Positions 1-9,511 of a stretch of 64,000 nucleotides of DNA are shown here, piece by piece. Source of the stretch: an uncultured bacterium. GTDB lineage: Bacteria > Bacillota > Clostridia > Lachnospirales > Lachnospiraceae. The stretch covers positions 62,001 through 126,000 of the forward strand of contig CAMTMP010000004.1 in NCBI GenBank assembly GCA_947073545.1, given 5' to 3'. Under the pieces are notes generated by a model, which made no database searches, was not told where the DNA came from, and was given only the letters and a program-made list of their open reading frames with translations. Numbering within the stretch: position 1 is the stretch's first letter; the number at the start of each line of letters is the position of its first letter. The position numbers and the translations under genes are program-made.

Positions 1-1447
1 TCCTCAGCTCCGCCTCGTTCCGCAGCTTTCCCAAAAATTGATTTCCCTTTGCCCTCCATGTGTCTCTATGCTCATACAAATGAAAGTGCTTCAAAAGCTC
101 ATCTCTTGGATATCGCATTTCCAAATCAGGCCTGTCCCTGTATATAAAATCTATCGTTCTGATAAAAATTGCATTTGCAGGAAAATTCTCTATAAAAAAC
201 TCCTGATCAAAAAACTGAAAGCCTTTATCTGTGTGAAAGCAGTTAATTGACACCAAATCCACATAACCCTTTTTTAATATCACCCCGATATCCCGTCGTT
301 CCTCTTCTGTCCCCTCCGACAGCTTTTCCCATTTGTCAATGTTTGGATCATCCTTTTTCCGTTTCTCCCACCCCGGTTCAAACTGTCTCCAATTTATCTG
401 GTCATAATCAACTTCTTCTGACGATGACAGGATTATGCGTCTGAACGACTCTAATTCTTCTATAAATAAATCCTTATTCTCTTGCAGCATTTCTCGAAAA
501 TATTCCGTTGCGATCTGTCCGTTGACGTAGGGCATTACATAAGAATCATCTTTCAAGCACGCCTCTACCATCGGTACATCATGCTGCTGCAAATATCTAT
601 GCTCTTCCATCAGCGAACGTACTTTATTCGATCCCATCGGATATAAGGCTTTCTTTCTTACATCCGCTCCACTGCGTATTATCGTCGCCATAGACTCCTC
701 TATATCCCTGTCTCCCTGTACCGTTACCTGATCAATATCACAGGCCTTACCGTCCATTGGACATTCAATCAGAAAGGCATTTGCCATTTGATGAAGCATA
801 TGATTCTCTATAATTGCCTTGTATAACCTTTCCTCCTCTAAAAATACGGTATGGGGACTGTTGTATTGCGGAAATACTCTCACATCTATCATCTCATTTG
901 GATCATAATTTTCGGAAATGATCAACTGCGGGCGTGTAAGACATGGCATGACAGAGTAAAATTTATAGCCGGCAAATCCTGCCTTTGTCAACATTCTCCC
1001 AAGCTCCGATTTGGAATACGCGCGCCCTTCCATATCTTTCATACGCTCTTCCATCACCTGCACGTATCCGTCTATGCTGTCAAACACATGATCGGAAAAT
1101 CTATCCTTGTCACCACAAAAATAGCGGATTGCAAGACGGTTTTCTGCTCCGACCAGAAATGTCCCGGATGGCTTAAGCAGTCTTCTGATTCCGGACAAAA
1201 GTTCTTCCGGCTCATGACTTCTTTCCACAATACCCGCCGCTATAATATAATCAAACCTCCCGCTCGTGCGGCACACCGTATCTGCCGAGGCTCTGGACAA
1301 GATTACTCCTTTATTTTCCAGCACTTCATAAAGCGCCTCGCACTCCTCGTCTCCACCGGAAATAAAAAGAACCTCGCTTTCGGGTTTCAGATCATACCAA
1401 CTGATCAGGGCCTTGGGGAATCCTTCTATTAACGTCTCTTTGTCCAT
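1..1447 (-). CDS. Class I methyltransferase with C-terminal kinase-like region (3' end outside window)
   Basis: An open frame of 482 codons runs from an ATG at 1447 off the left edge without a stop. The N-terminal ~200 residues look like a degenerate class I SAM methyltransferase: FISGGDEE stands where a glycine-rich loop is expected, followed by DYIIAAGIVERSHEP and LLKPSGTFLVGAENR, as in methyltransferases fused to glycosyltransferases. The rest has features of a kinase-like fold (VRKKALYPMGS, EEHRYLQQ, FFDQEF). This is a weak resemblance, not an assignment. The start lies 2 nt after the stop of the upstream SDR gene, with GGATG a few bases before it, so it belongs to the long polysaccharide operon. 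It probably modifies a glycan or its carrier; the substrate is unknown. Confidence 0.7.
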   Translation of the reverse strand, partial: MDKETLIEGFPKALISWYDLKPESEVLFISGGDEECEALYEVLENKGVILSRASADTVCRTSGRFDYIIAAGIVERSHEPEELLSGIRRLLKPSGTFLVGAENRLAIRYFCGDKDRFSDHVFDSIDGYVQVMEERMKDMEGRAYSKSELGRMLTKAGFAGYKFYSVMPCLTRPQLIISENYDPNEMIDVRVFPQYNSPHTVFLEEERLYKAIIENHMLHQMANAFLIECPMDGKACDIDQVTVQGDRDIEESMATIIRSGADVRKKALYPMGSNKVRSLMEEHRYLQQHDVPMVEACLKDDSYVMPYVNGQIATEYFREMLQENKDLFIEELESFRRIILSSSEEVDYDQINWRQFEPGWEKRKKDDPNIDKWEKLSEGTEEERRDIGVILKKGYVDLVSINCFHTDKGFQFFDQEFFIENFPANAIFIRTIDFIYRDRPDLEMRYPRDELLKHFHLYEHRDTWRAKGNQFLGKLRNEAELR

Positions 1448-1449
1448 CT

Positions 1450-2514
1450 CTATTCATCCTTTACCAAATTTAATGTACCGGTATCAAACATATTGCTAAT
1501 CCCGTCTCTGAGCGTATATCCTGCCCTCCATCCCAAGCTCTCCAGCTTGGCGGCATCAAGCACCGCATACTCTATCGGAGTAAGTTCCTGTACGCCGTTT
1601 CTGTCCGGTTCCTCCACGATACATCCAACATCCGCTCTCTGCGCCAGCGTGTCGGCAAATTCCGCTATCGTCGCACGGGAGTTGGCATTTGCAATATTAT
1701 ACGCTTCCCCTTCAGCCCCATTTATTAATACCGTTAGCAGACCGGATACACAATCCGCTACATAGGTATAACTGCGCATCTGTTGTCCTAAGCTGCGCAG
1801 CCTAATGTCCTCCCCTGCCAACGCATTTTTTAAAAACTGCACAGTCGCCCGGTTATCCTTTTGGGAAGTACATGCGCCATAGATATGGCTTAGCCGCGCC
1901 ACGACGATCGGAACACCATACTCTTTTCCGAAAGAAGCACACAGTGTCTCTGCACATCTTTTCGCCATCGGGTAGCATGATCTCACCTGCATACTGTCAA
2001 CAAAGCCGCACTCACTTTCCAAAAATGCATGTGTTTTGCCAATCGTTTTTCCATAAATTTCTCCACTGGAAACAAACAAAAATTTTTCCGCCTTTTGTGC
2101 CTTCGCATATTGCAGTAATTGGTATGTGCCAACCAGTGCCGGCATCATAGTTTCCACCGGATGCTCCCTGAATGCGGCGGGAAAACCATCTCCCGCCGCA
2201 TGAATAACATAATCTACCGGTTCTATGTACTGCAAAGGCTCGGTTACATCTTGTATCAGCATATGAAAATGTTTGTGATTCAGACTGGATGAAAAACGTT
2301 GTTTAAGCCTCGCCTTATCACGCGCCAATGCAAAAACTTCAATATCTGCCTTTTTCTCTTTGTCCGCATACAGCAGCAGATCTGTCAAAAATGATCCGAT
2401 TAACCCTGTAGCCCCGGTAATCAATATTTTTTTATGATACAGCCTTTCCATATGTACGGTTGCCCGCATAGCCGCATGTAAGTCTTCTCTATATCTCCCG
2501 CTTTTCAGATACAT
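1450..2514 (-). CDS. Extended SDR, NAD-dependent epimerase/dehydratase family
   Basis: This 354-residue protein has the nucleotide-binding motif GATGLIG at about 34-40 and a catalytic-type Y-P-M-A-K (YxxxK) in SCYPMAKRCAE. Both are typical of extended short-chain dehydrogenases that act on sugars or sugar nucleotides. It starts immediately after the stop of the IspD-like cytidylyltransferase gene; an internal ATG at 2451 is an alternative start. A second, similar SDR (31069-32118) also lies beside an IspD-like gene, so both pairs probably make a CDP-activated sugar or alditol. TarI is normally paired with an MDR-type reductase (TarJ); an SDR partner recalls the Bcs1 type. The exact product is inferred, not shown. 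Confidence 0.85.
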   Translation of the reverse strand: MYLKSGRYREDLHAAMRATVHMERLYHKKILITGATGLIGSFLTDLLLYADKEKKADIEVFALARDKARLKQRFSSSLNHKHFHMLIQDVTEPLQYIEPVDYVIHAAGDGFPAAFREHPVETMMPALVGTYQLLQYAKAQKAEKFLFVSSGEIYGKTIGKTHAFLESECGFVDSMQVRSCYPMAKRCAETLCASFGKEYGVPIVVARLSHIYGACTSQKDNRATVQFLKNALAGEDIRLRSLGQQMRSYTYVADCVSGLLTVLINGAEGEAYNIANANSRATIAEFADTLAQRADVGCIVEEPDRNGVQELTPIEYAVLDAAKLESLGWRAGYTLRDGISNMFDTGTLNLVKDE

Positions 2515-2515
2515 A

Positions 2516-3229
2516 TCATTTCAACCAGTCATCTTTCTTCGCTAACAGCAGCGCTTTGAAAATCTCTATATCTTCTGTTGTCGTGATCTTGATATTCTTT
2601 TCGGAGCCCGGGCAAAAATACACCTGTTTCCCCAGCTCTACCATCAACGTGCAGGTCGCCGTGGAATTGTCGATTCCCTGCCTTTTTGCCTCGTCATGCG
2701 CCCATATTAATTCTCCAAGCGGAAACGCCTGTGGTGTCTGTGTCCTTGCCAGCATGTCTCTTGCAACCAATGCCGATGCACTGTTCCTGTCATCGTTTCG
2801 CAGCAGCATAGCCTCCGCACAGGGAATAACCGTAACCGCCGAACCATGCAGTCTGCACTGCGCAATACAGCCTGATATGATTTCCTGAGATACGTTAGGC
2901 CTGATTCCGTCATGGATTAACACCAGATCCTCATCCCTACAGTGCTTTTTCAGCTCCGCCAACCCATTATATATGGATGCCTGTCCGTTATTTCCGCCTT
3001 CTACTATCCATTTTAGCTTTGAGATATTAAACTGATTGGCATAAGCCCTTAAAATTTCCTGCCAGCCGTTAATACAGACAATCAATATCGCATCAATCTC
3101 CGGATGTCTTTGAAATGCCTGCATTGTGTAGACAATAACCGGTTTATCATGAATATTTAAAAACTGTTTGGGAAGATCCTGGTTCATACGGCTCCCTTTC
3201 CCGCCTGCAATTATCATTGCTATATTCAT
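2516..3229 (-). CDS. IspD/TarI-like cytidylyltransferase
   Basis: This 237-residue protein begins MNIAMIIAGGKGSRM and continues LPKQF, the nucleotide-binding signature of the IspD/TarI family, which transfers CMP from CTP to an alditol or methylerythritol phosphate. VLIHDGIRP and ITTTEDIEIF are also family hallmarks. Length is normal for TarI. Its position inside a teichoic-acid-like operon, next to an SDR and LicD, favours a role in making a CDP-polyol (for example CDP-ribitol) rather than isoprenoid synthesis. A paralogue with the same N-terminus lies at 32160-32882. The soluble, cytoplasmic location is inferred. Confidence 0.88.
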   Translation of the reverse strand: MNIAMIIAGGKGSRMNQDLPKQFLNIHDKPVIVYTMQAFQRHPEIDAILIVCINGWQEILRAYANQFNISKLKWIVEGGNNGQASIYNGLAELKKHCRDEDLVLIHDGIRPNVSQEIISGCIAQCRLHGSAVTVIPCAEAMLLRNDDRNSASALVARDMLARTQTPQAFPLGELIWAHDEAKRQGIDNSTATCTLMVELGKQVYFCPGSEKNIKITTTEDIEIFKALLLAKKDDWLK

Positions 3230-3243
3230 GTCGCATTTCTCCT

Positions 3244-4530
3244 TTAAAGTATATAGAAAACTTCCTGTATATCAGAGCCTGCCATAAACTCCTTTATCCC
3301 GAGTCCCTCCAAATTTGCCACCATCTGATTATACATATCACTGCCTCTGGTAACGGCGACAATCACCAGCGCGTCCGGGTATTTTTCGCACGCTTTATCG
3401 ATTGTCATAAGTGGTTTTCCACCAAACATTTCATCAGAGGGCCTCTCTGAAACAGCGAAGCAGCATATCTTATCGTAATATCCTTCGTTGTACATTCCCC
3501 TAAGTACCAAATCTCCACTATTCCCGGCCCCATAGATAATACATTGCGCCGCACAGTCAAGCTGTTCCCGAATCCGTTTCTTCTTCTGAATCACTTTGCC
3601 ACACACTTCATCCGGGACAGTCGATATTTCATGGAGCCATTTATCCATATACATATTTCCCTTCACAAAATGCTTATACTTTGAATAGTCTTTTTTTATC
3701 TGCTCACAAAATTCCCTCTTATACTCATCCGCAATACGATAAAATGTCCCTTGATGCCTGAAAAGCCTGTAATAATAACAGTATGCTAAAAAATCATAAT
3801 CCTGTCTTTCCAGCAATAGTTGCTCCAGACACTCATATTCCCTTGTCATCGCCAATATTTTGTCTTTGCTTTTCACAGATGCCGACAAATTGTCCTGTCT
3901 GTACAAATAAAATGCCCGATTGAGCCACTTGGCTTTTCCACAGTAAAAGAGTGTCTGCATCCAAAAACCGTTGTCCTGATAAGATGCTCCCCTGCTCTCA
4001 TTAAACCGGATACCATATTTCTCCAAAAATTGCCTCTTATAGATTCCGGTCCATATATTCATAAAAAAGTCAAAAAAAACGTTCCGGTCGATATCATATA
4101 GCACGCGGTCATAATACGGTTCCAGTTGCTTACGGAATATTCTTTTTCTATATCCTATGGTATCCAGCCAATAGTAAGCATCCGATTTTACCATATCCAA
4201 ATCATCCGCCTCTGCCGCCTGATACAGCTCGTCGTACATACCGGCCTCAATGCAGTCATCACTTTCCACAATGCCAATATAATCTCCCTCTGCCATGTCA
4301 AGACCGATATTCATAGCCGCTCCATAGCCTTTATTGCATCCGTGAATCACCTTGATCCGCGCATCCGCCACGGCGTATCTATCTAAAATTCGACTGCTGT
4401 CATCTGTCGAACCGTCATCGATACAGATAATTTCGATTTCCTCAAGTGTCTGCATAATAATACTGTCCAGGCACTTCGCCAGATACTTCTCAGTATTATA
4501 AACCGGTACAATGATTGAAACCTTCGGCAC
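3244..4530 (-). CDS. GT2 glycosyltransferase with C-terminal Rossmann-like module
   Basis: Residues 4-240 are a family 2 GT-A glycosyltransferase: VSIIVPVYNTEKYL at the start, IDDGSTDDS near 37-45 and the metal-binding ESDD at 89-92. From about residue 320 a separate small Rossmann-like module follows, with IIYGAGNSGD at 331-340, then a predicted nucleotide-binding half-domain ending DALVIVAVTRGSDMY. The same module occurs in many proteins of this operon. The enzyme probably adds a sugar to the repeat unit at the inner face of the membrane. The linker holds a basic helix (VIQKKKRIREQL). Acceptor and donor cannot be told from the sequence. Confidence 0.88.
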   Translation of the reverse strand: MPKVSIIVPVYNTEKYLAKCLDSIIMQTLEEIEIICIDDGSTDDSSRILDRYAVADARIKVIHGCNKGYGAAMNIGLDMAEGDYIGIVESDDCIEAGMYDELYQAAEADDLDMVKSDAYYWLDTIGYRKRIFRKQLEPYYDRVLYDIDRNVFFDFFMNIWTGIYKRQFLEKYGIRFNESRGASYQDNGFWMQTLFYCGKAKWLNRAFYLYRQDNLSASVKSKDKILAMTREYECLEQLLLERQDYDFLAYCYYYRLFRHQGTFYRIADEYKREFCEQIKKDYSKYKHFVKGNMYMDKWLHEISTVPDEVCGKVIQKKKRIREQLDCAAQCIIYGAGNSGDLVLRGMYNEGYYDKICCFAVSERPSDEMFGGKPLMTIDKACEKYPDALVIVAVTRGSDMYNQMVANLEGLGIKEFMAGSDIQEVFYIL

Positions 4531-4554
4531 TTCCTCATCCCCCTATATGATTTC

Positions 4555-5769
4555 CTATATCCAGTATGCCTCCAAGCTATGCGGAAGGCCCCTCTTATCC
4601 TCCTCCGGAACAATCATCCAGTCCTTCCCGTATAGATTGTCCAGGTATTCTTTATATCCTGCCGGCACATTGACCTCGATATCTTCAAAGGGCATCCTTA
4701 TTGTTGACTGATAGACCGCTTTTGTAGTGCAATCCTTCTCCGCATAGGCTGTTGCCAATACCCCTACATACGCCGATTCATCAAAATCATATCTCTCCAG
4801 AAATTCTTTTTGGGAAGGATACCACTTATTAAATACGTCCAGATCTCCGTCATTCGCATAGAAATCCTCCCATATCATCCTTTCCATCTCCTGATAGCGT
4901 TTGAAATAGGATATGCGGTCGCTTTCCTCACCCGGCAGACCGATTAAGGGGAAAATATCAATGGAGACAGGACGTATCTTCCTGATAATGGCGGAATCCT
5001 CCCTTACCACTGTCCGATGATCTATTATTTTAGAGAATAGTAAATGATAATCCCGCCTGTCTACATAATCAGGTGAAACGACGCTGTAATACCCATCAGG
5101 ACGAAACTCGCCCACAAACCGCTTATAATCCTCCCAAGGCATAAAAATATCAACGTCATCATCCCATGGTATAAAGCCTTTGTGCCGCACGGTACCCAGA
5201 AGTGTTCCCCCGCATACCCAATACCGGATTCCTCTCTGCCGGCAAAACCGGTCCGCCATATAAAGCATATCTTTTGCCAGACCTTGTATTTCTTTTAGGG
5301 TTATTCTCTGTCTGCCGCACATGGCATCTGCAAACTCGTCTTTTTCCCAGTCAAATACCTGAAAAAAATGCGTTCCATCCCGATAGCCAAGCGATTCTAT
5401 CATATTTACCGGACATTCCTTCGAAGCGCAGATGATCAATATGCGTTCATCAAGAGGATGCAGCTTCTCCTCTATAGAAAACATTCCGATCATGTCTCTC
5501 GACGAGTTAAAATATCTTGCTTTCGCCGCCTTCGCCCGTCTGGTGTGCTCCACCAGCAAATCCCTGTCGTCAGATATGTAACCGTCTATCTGAAACCCTG
5601 CATTTTCTAAAACAGTCCTTATCGCAAAGGAATAGACGTCCAGCCCATATATCAATATTCTCCTGCTGTCCGCAATGACTCCCTCTGCGATCATTTCTTT
5701 CATACGCTCCGATATTCGATAAATAATACTTTCCACATAACAGTTTTTTTCCATACCTGTGTCATTCAT
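4555..5769 (-). CDS. LicD-family phosphotransferase with N-terminal Rossmann-like module
   Basis: Counting from an upstream GTG at 5787, the LicD core begins near residue 165, with GGTLLGTVRHKGFIPWDDD at 193-211 and DVDIF following: the nucleotidyltransferase-fold signature of LicD enzymes that attach phosphocholine or other phosphopolyols to glycans. The first ~150 residues are a divergent copy of the operon's Rossmann-like module (RRILIYGLDVYS), in which the usual glycines are partly lost. The GTG at 5787 and ATGs at 5769 and 5754 are all possible starts; none has a strong ribosome binding site, and I report 5769. It fits CDP-polyol chemistry supplied by the IspD-like and TagD-like enzymes. 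Confidence 0.85.
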   Translation of the reverse strand: MNDTGMEKNCYVESIIYRISERMKEMIAEGVIADSRRILIYGLDVYSFAIRTVLENAGFQIDGYISDDRDLLVEHTRRAKAAKARYFNSSRDMIGMFSIEEKLHPLDERILIICASKECPVNMIESLGYRDGTHFFQVFDWEKDEFADAMCGRQRITLKEIQGLAKDMLYMADRFCRQRGIRYWVCGGTLLGTVRHKGFIPWDDDVDIFMPWEDYKRFVGEFRPDGYYSVVSPDYVDRRDYHLLFSKIIDHRTVVREDSAIIRKIRPVSIDIFPLIGLPGEESDRISYFKRYQEMERMIWEDFYANDGDLDVFNKWYPSQKEFLERYDFDESAYVGVLATAYAEKDCTTKAVYQSTIRMPFEDIEVNVPAGYKEYLDNLYGKDWMIVPEEDKRGLPHSLEAYWI

Positions 5770-5789
5770 ACTTTTTCTGCCCCACACTC

Positions 5790-7058
5790 TTATCCGTATA
5801 CTTCGTTCAATAAAATACTCTTATCCGTTTCATCCAGAATCACTGTCCCGGCAAGTTTCACCTTGTTTAACGTTTTAACGATTTCATCCCTATATTTTTT
5901 AGACACTGCCACTACCACCAGCGCTTCTTCCTTTACCAGCTTTCCATATACTTTCTGAAACAATCGTATGTCACTGTCCTCGCCGCATTCCGTTTCCTGT
6001 GAAACGAGAAAACCGTTTATCCGGATGCCCTCTTTTTCCATCTGCTCTTTTATACTGCGGCCCCATCCGCCTGCGCCGTATATATATATTGCCTTTGCCT
6101 GCCGCAGCTCATCAAACAGCCTTCTTCTATAACGCTCCCTCATCCCCTGCAGCTTCTCTGTTTTTTCTCCCGCCGTTTTGACAATCGGCTGAAGCATTGG
6201 TTCTATAAACCCGGAGATGACCTTGCTTACATCGCTCATATGCAAAAACGCTTTCCACCATTCATCTGCATACTTCATGCCTACATCTTCCCATGGTTTA
6301 TCATCCCCGATATAATGAATGATTGCCGGCTTTTCCCGTCCTTCCCTTACCTCGTCGGCCGAGTGAAATTCACCAAACTCATTTTCATTCCAATTAAAGT
6401 ATTTCGGCGACACATTATATCTGTAACCCAGCAATTTGATATGTCCAAAACAGACTTTATTCAGTATATCCTGATCCTGAAGATCAAAAGGTGTTCCTAT
6501 TAAGGCATACAGCTTTTCCTGTATATGATCCGCCCGCATCTTTTGCAGATGAAACAGAAGCACCCCCGCATTGACATAGCTTTTCATTGACGGAATCCCG
6601 AGCCGCAAAGCGTTATAGCGTTGCGATTTTTCATCGCCGATAACCCCTGCTACAGCCGGAACTCCCGCCATATAATATCCTTCCAAATCAACGGCAAACA
6701 ATTCTCTGATATCTGTCTTTACGATTACATCCGTATCCAGATATAAGCACTTATCATATTCCGGCAAATAGTTTGGCAGTCCGATTCTATAGTACGTCGC
6801 AGGAACGCTGATTCTCCCTATTTGAAATGCGGCGCCGTCAAATTCATCTCCCAAATCCATAAAATCCACACGGCAATTTGAATAGCTTTTCTGTATGTCA
6901 GCCATCACACTCGTATCGGATAACATGACCTCTCTGTCACACAGCACAATAAATCTGACCGTTTCATCCGATCCTGTATTCATCATAATGCTTTCCATGA
7001 CAACCCGCGCCTGCATACGGTGCTGCTTGTTAATTGCCAGTACAACAGGATATTCCAT
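5790..7058 (-). CDS. GT8 glycosyltransferase with C-terminal Rossmann-like module
   Basis: The N-terminal 280 residues match family 8 glycosyltransferases (LgtC/glycogenin type): VVLAINKQHRMQARVVMESI at the start, the metal-binding YLDTDVIVK (DTD at 108-110), YVNAGVLLF near 161-169 and the late HYIGDDKPW. From about residue 315, after a basic helix, comes the shared module with AIYIYGAGGWGRS at 323-335 and LVVVAVSKKYRDEI. GT8 enzymes usually add galactose or glucose with retention. The gene is separated by only a few bases from the downstream LicD gene. Confidence 0.9.
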   Translation of the reverse strand: MEYPVVLAINKQHRMQARVVMESIMMNTGSDETVRFIVLCDREVMLSDTSVMADIQKSYSNCRVDFMDLGDEFDGAAFQIGRISVPATYYRIGLPNYLPEYDKCLYLDTDVIVKTDIRELFAVDLEGYYMAGVPAVAGVIGDEKSQRYNALRLGIPSMKSYVNAGVLLFHLQKMRADHIQEKLYALIGTPFDLQDQDILNKVCFGHIKLLGYRYNVSPKYFNWNENEFGEFHSADEVREGREKPAIIHYIGDDKPWEDVGMKYADEWWKAFLHMSDVSKVISGFIEPMLQPIVKTAGEKTEKLQGMRERYRRRLFDELRQAKAIYIYGAGGWGRSIKEQMEKEGIRINGFLVSQETECGEDSDIRLFQKVYGKLVKEEALVVVAVSKKYRDEIVKTLNKVKLAGTVILDETDKSILLNEVYG

Positions 7059-7084
7059 CTGACAGTCTCCTCTTTTTCTCTAAA

Positions 7085-7582
7085 TCAAACCACCCTCGGC
7101 AATTCAAAATCCAGCACGACCTCCTCCAGTGAAATAATGGGACATTTCACCTGCCGCTCCAACATTTTTTTGATATTGTCAAAATCGTATGTGACTGTAA
7201 CTACAACCGCGTCAACCAAAGGCAGTTCATCCTCTAAAGAATATACATTCACGGCAGCTCTAGCATTCCCGGCGTTTCTATCTATAGCGTAAATGATTTC
7301 CACACCTGAACCCTCCAATTCCTTTTGCAGATGCCGCCCCATATCCGCTATCCCATAAACGGCAATTGTCCTGATGCCCCTGTCCGAAAAAAATTCTGCC
7401 AGCGATCGTCCTCTTTCCCTTATTTTCATCCACTCATTTAATATCGTATAGTAAGAATAAAACTTGTCCGCCTTCTCTCTTGCGCTGCCCTTCAGAGTGG
7501 CGGATATTTTTCCTATTCCCACTCCGGCCATATATGCCGCCAATAGCTGCAGGACGCCCGTCGCCGTTTTCCTCATCTGCAT
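7085..7582 (-). CDS. Free-standing, membrane-anchored Rossmann-like module protein
   Basis: A 165-residue protein whose first ~30 residues include a hydrophobic stretch (VLQLLAAYMAGVGIG) able to form one membrane segment or hairpin. It is followed by a charged helix, then the operon's Rossmann-like module with TIAVYGIADMGRHLQ at 72-86. It shares two patterns with the proteins at 11910 and 14791: L-N-(E/Q)-W just before the module, and (L/I)P-x-V-D-x-(I/V)-V-V-T-x-V then P-I-(V/I)-S at the end. It overlaps the 3' end of the polysaccharide deacetylase gene by 10 bp and has its own GGGGGG-containing ribosome binding site. It carries no recognisable enzyme domain. A trans-acting partner of the deacetylase is my inference. 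Confidence 0.8.
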   Translation of the reverse strand: MQMRKTATGVLQLLAAYMAGVGIGKISATLKGSAREKADKFYSYYTILNEWMKIRERGRSLAEFFSDRGIRTIAVYGIADMGRHLQKELEGSGVEIIYAIDRNAGNARAAVNVYSLEDELPLVDAVVVTVTYDFDNIKKMLERQVKCPIISLEEVVLDFELPRVV

Positions 7583-8559
7583 GAGAATCCCCCCTGTTTT
7601 CCTTTTGTCAGAAACCTCGCCGCATAATCGGCAAGTCCTACCCCCTCATAGTCAGCGCTCATATAAGCGAAGAGCTCTTCCAGCTCATCATACAATCTCT
7701 CTATCTGCCATTCATATGCAAATGTCGGACTCCCTCCCGGCATCAGCTCTGACGAATGAAGCATAAACTCTATGTAATCTGTTTTTTTCTTCTTATTCCA
7801 CTCAACAATCTCTATCAATTCATTCAAATTATTTCCCGTAGGTCTGAACCATTTCCCAAATGTGATTTTCTCTCCCCACAGCATTGCTCTTGCATATTTC
7901 CTTACGGATAAATCTGCTTTCACAGTGACGGGAACTTCCACCATCCCACTCTTTCCATGTCTTGCAGGCTCTCTCGCCGACATTTCATACGCACTTTTCG
8001 GAAATCCTCGGTAATCTATTCCTTTACTGTCCTGTGTCTGCCCTTTGTTATCCCTCCAATCCATGCCGGGTGTCACCGTACAATCCACAGTGTATCCATG
8101 TTTTGCCAGTAACCCGATGTATTCCGCATCGATGTACCATCTTCCTCCTCTATGGCTTTTTATTGGTGTCTGAAAATTATCTTCTAAAAACTTGGTCAAA
8201 TACTCTATTTTCTTATCCAATACAGCAAGCGGATACTCGCCTGCATAAGCCTTGTTTCCCCCTCTTCTGTCAGTCAGGTTGTATAATGGAGGGCTGTTAA
8301 AGGCGTGCAGATGCATACCAATCTCCAATTTATGATCCTTAACACCGGCTCTGGCAAGATCGCGAAACGGCTCAGACAGCGCCATCTCATAATTTGTCAA
8401 ATATGTAGGGATATAGCCGTACTTCTCACACAGCAGCTGGAATCTTTCTATATACGCACCATTCCTGTTGCTTATCCTGCTCATGGATTTTTCGGAATTT
8501 CTGACTTCCCATAAGTTGTCTCCTTCCGTATCAATCGTGATAATAAATTTTTTCTTCAT
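7573..8559 (-). CDS. Polysaccharide deacetylase-like protein
   Basis: This 328-residue protein begins with FIITIDTEGDNLW, where D-T-E (10-12) occupies the place of the catalytic/metal-binding acidic motif of the NodB-like fold. Further motifs are IGMHLHAFNSPP, SHRGGRWYID and FMLHSSELMPGGSP, which resemble metal- and substrate-binding loops of WalW/WbmS-like polysaccharide deacetylases. No signal peptide is visible, so it probably acts in the cytoplasm on a nucleotide- or lipid-linked sugar. It lacks the fused Rossmann-like module, but a free-standing copy overlaps its 3' end. Confidence 0.75.
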   Translation of the reverse strand: MKKKFIITIDTEGDNLWEVRNSEKSMSRISNRNGAYIERFQLLCEKYGYIPTYLTNYEMALSEPFRDLARAGVKDHKLEIGMHLHAFNSPPLYNLTDRRGGNKAYAGEYPLAVLDKKIEYLTKFLEDNFQTPIKSHRGGRWYIDAEYIGLLAKHGYTVDCTVTPGMDWRDNKGQTQDSKGIDYRGFPKSAYEMSAREPARHGKSGMVEVPVTVKADLSVRKYARAMLWGEKITFGKWFRPTGNNLNELIEIVEWNKKKKTDYIEFMLHSSELMPGGSPTFAYEWQIERLYDELEELFAYMSADYEGVGLADYAARFLTKGKQGGFSCR

Positions 8560-8565
8560 ATCCCC

Positions 8566-9480
8566 TCATTCCGTCGTGTAAATATTTGCCATCGGATACC
8601 AATGCCCTACCTCAACCTGTTTTTCCAGCCTGAAAATACCGCTATCGACAATCATATCGTGACAGACTGTATTTACATAAATGATTCTCATTTTTCTGAC
8701 ATTACGCCTATAGCTCTCCACTATATTGTCAATTACCTGTTGGAAAATAGTACCCACAAAAGGATTGTAAAAGTAGAAATAATTATAGCTGTCGATATCT
8801 TGCACATCACGCGCATCGTTACACATCAGCTCTGCATTCGTTATCCCCAGCTTATTAAAATTACCGCATGCGGCGTCATACAGCTCCGTGTCTCTGTCCA
8901 CGCCTCCTATCCTCTCGATCCCATATTCCCGAAACAACAAAAGGGCAAGTCCTTTTCCCATACCATAATCGAACAGCGCCGCTCCCTTTTCTATTTCAAG
9001 CTCTGCCGCAATCTTTTGCACGGTGTTAAACGGCGTAGGCGTATATTCTATGCGTTCCCCTTCTCTGTTGTCCTTCCCTAAAAGAAAATCACACCCGTAT
9101 CTGCATTCCAGCCAATTGACAAAGTCCAGCGGACGCTCTTTTTCACCGCCATATACAAGCTCCCGCATTTTAAAGTAATGTATGTTTTCCACCGCACCCA
9201 TAGGGCTTAAAAAAGCTTCCGCCTCCACAGTATCCCTCATACATAAAAGGATGGCGGCTTCTTCCATATTGACATCCTTTAAACACTGCGGTTTTTTTAT
9301 GTCCGCCCTTCCGCCTTCGTTCTTCCTGTCGATAATACAGCATCCGTTAAAATCCCGATGCAGCCTGTCAATCAGAACAGCGCCAAATCCAAGGTAACCC
9401 CACACATAAATATTTTTCTTTCCTGCGCCCACTTTATGTAAGATTGTGTTTAAATCCTCGTCGAATTTTTCGAAAAACAT
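8566..9480 (-). CDS. SAM-dependent methyltransferase-like protein with N-terminal Rossmann-like module
   Basis: I place the start at ATG 9480 because AGAAAGG lies upstream; a GTG at 9507 extends the frame but has no ribosome binding site. The first ~110 residues hold the shared module (KNIYVWGYLGFGAVLIDRL, then CIIDRKN). The C-terminal half resembles a class I methyltransferase: FDYGMGKGLALLLF as the SAM loop, IGGVDRD as the acidic strand-2 region, and FYFYNPFVG at the position of the catalytic loop. The target may be a sugar or amino-sugar in the repeat unit. It lies 4 nt from the FemAB-like gene. Confidence 0.75.
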   Translation of the reverse strand: MFFEKFDEDLNTILHKVGAGKKNIYVWGYLGFGAVLIDRLHRDFNGCCIIDRKNEGGRADIKKPQCLKDVNMEEAAILLCMRDTVEAEAFLSPMGAVENIHYFKMRELVYGGEKERPLDFVNWLECRYGCDFLLGKDNREGERIEYTPTPFNTVQKIAAELEIEKGAALFDYGMGKGLALLLFREYGIERIGGVDRDTELYDAACGNFNKLGITNAELMCNDARDVQDIDSYNYFYFYNPFVGTIFQQVIDNIVESYRRNVRKMRIIYVNTVCHDMIVDSGIFRLEKQVEVGHWYPMANIYTTE

Positions 9481-9511
9481 CTTTAACCTGCACCTTTCTC
9501 CGGACACATCT

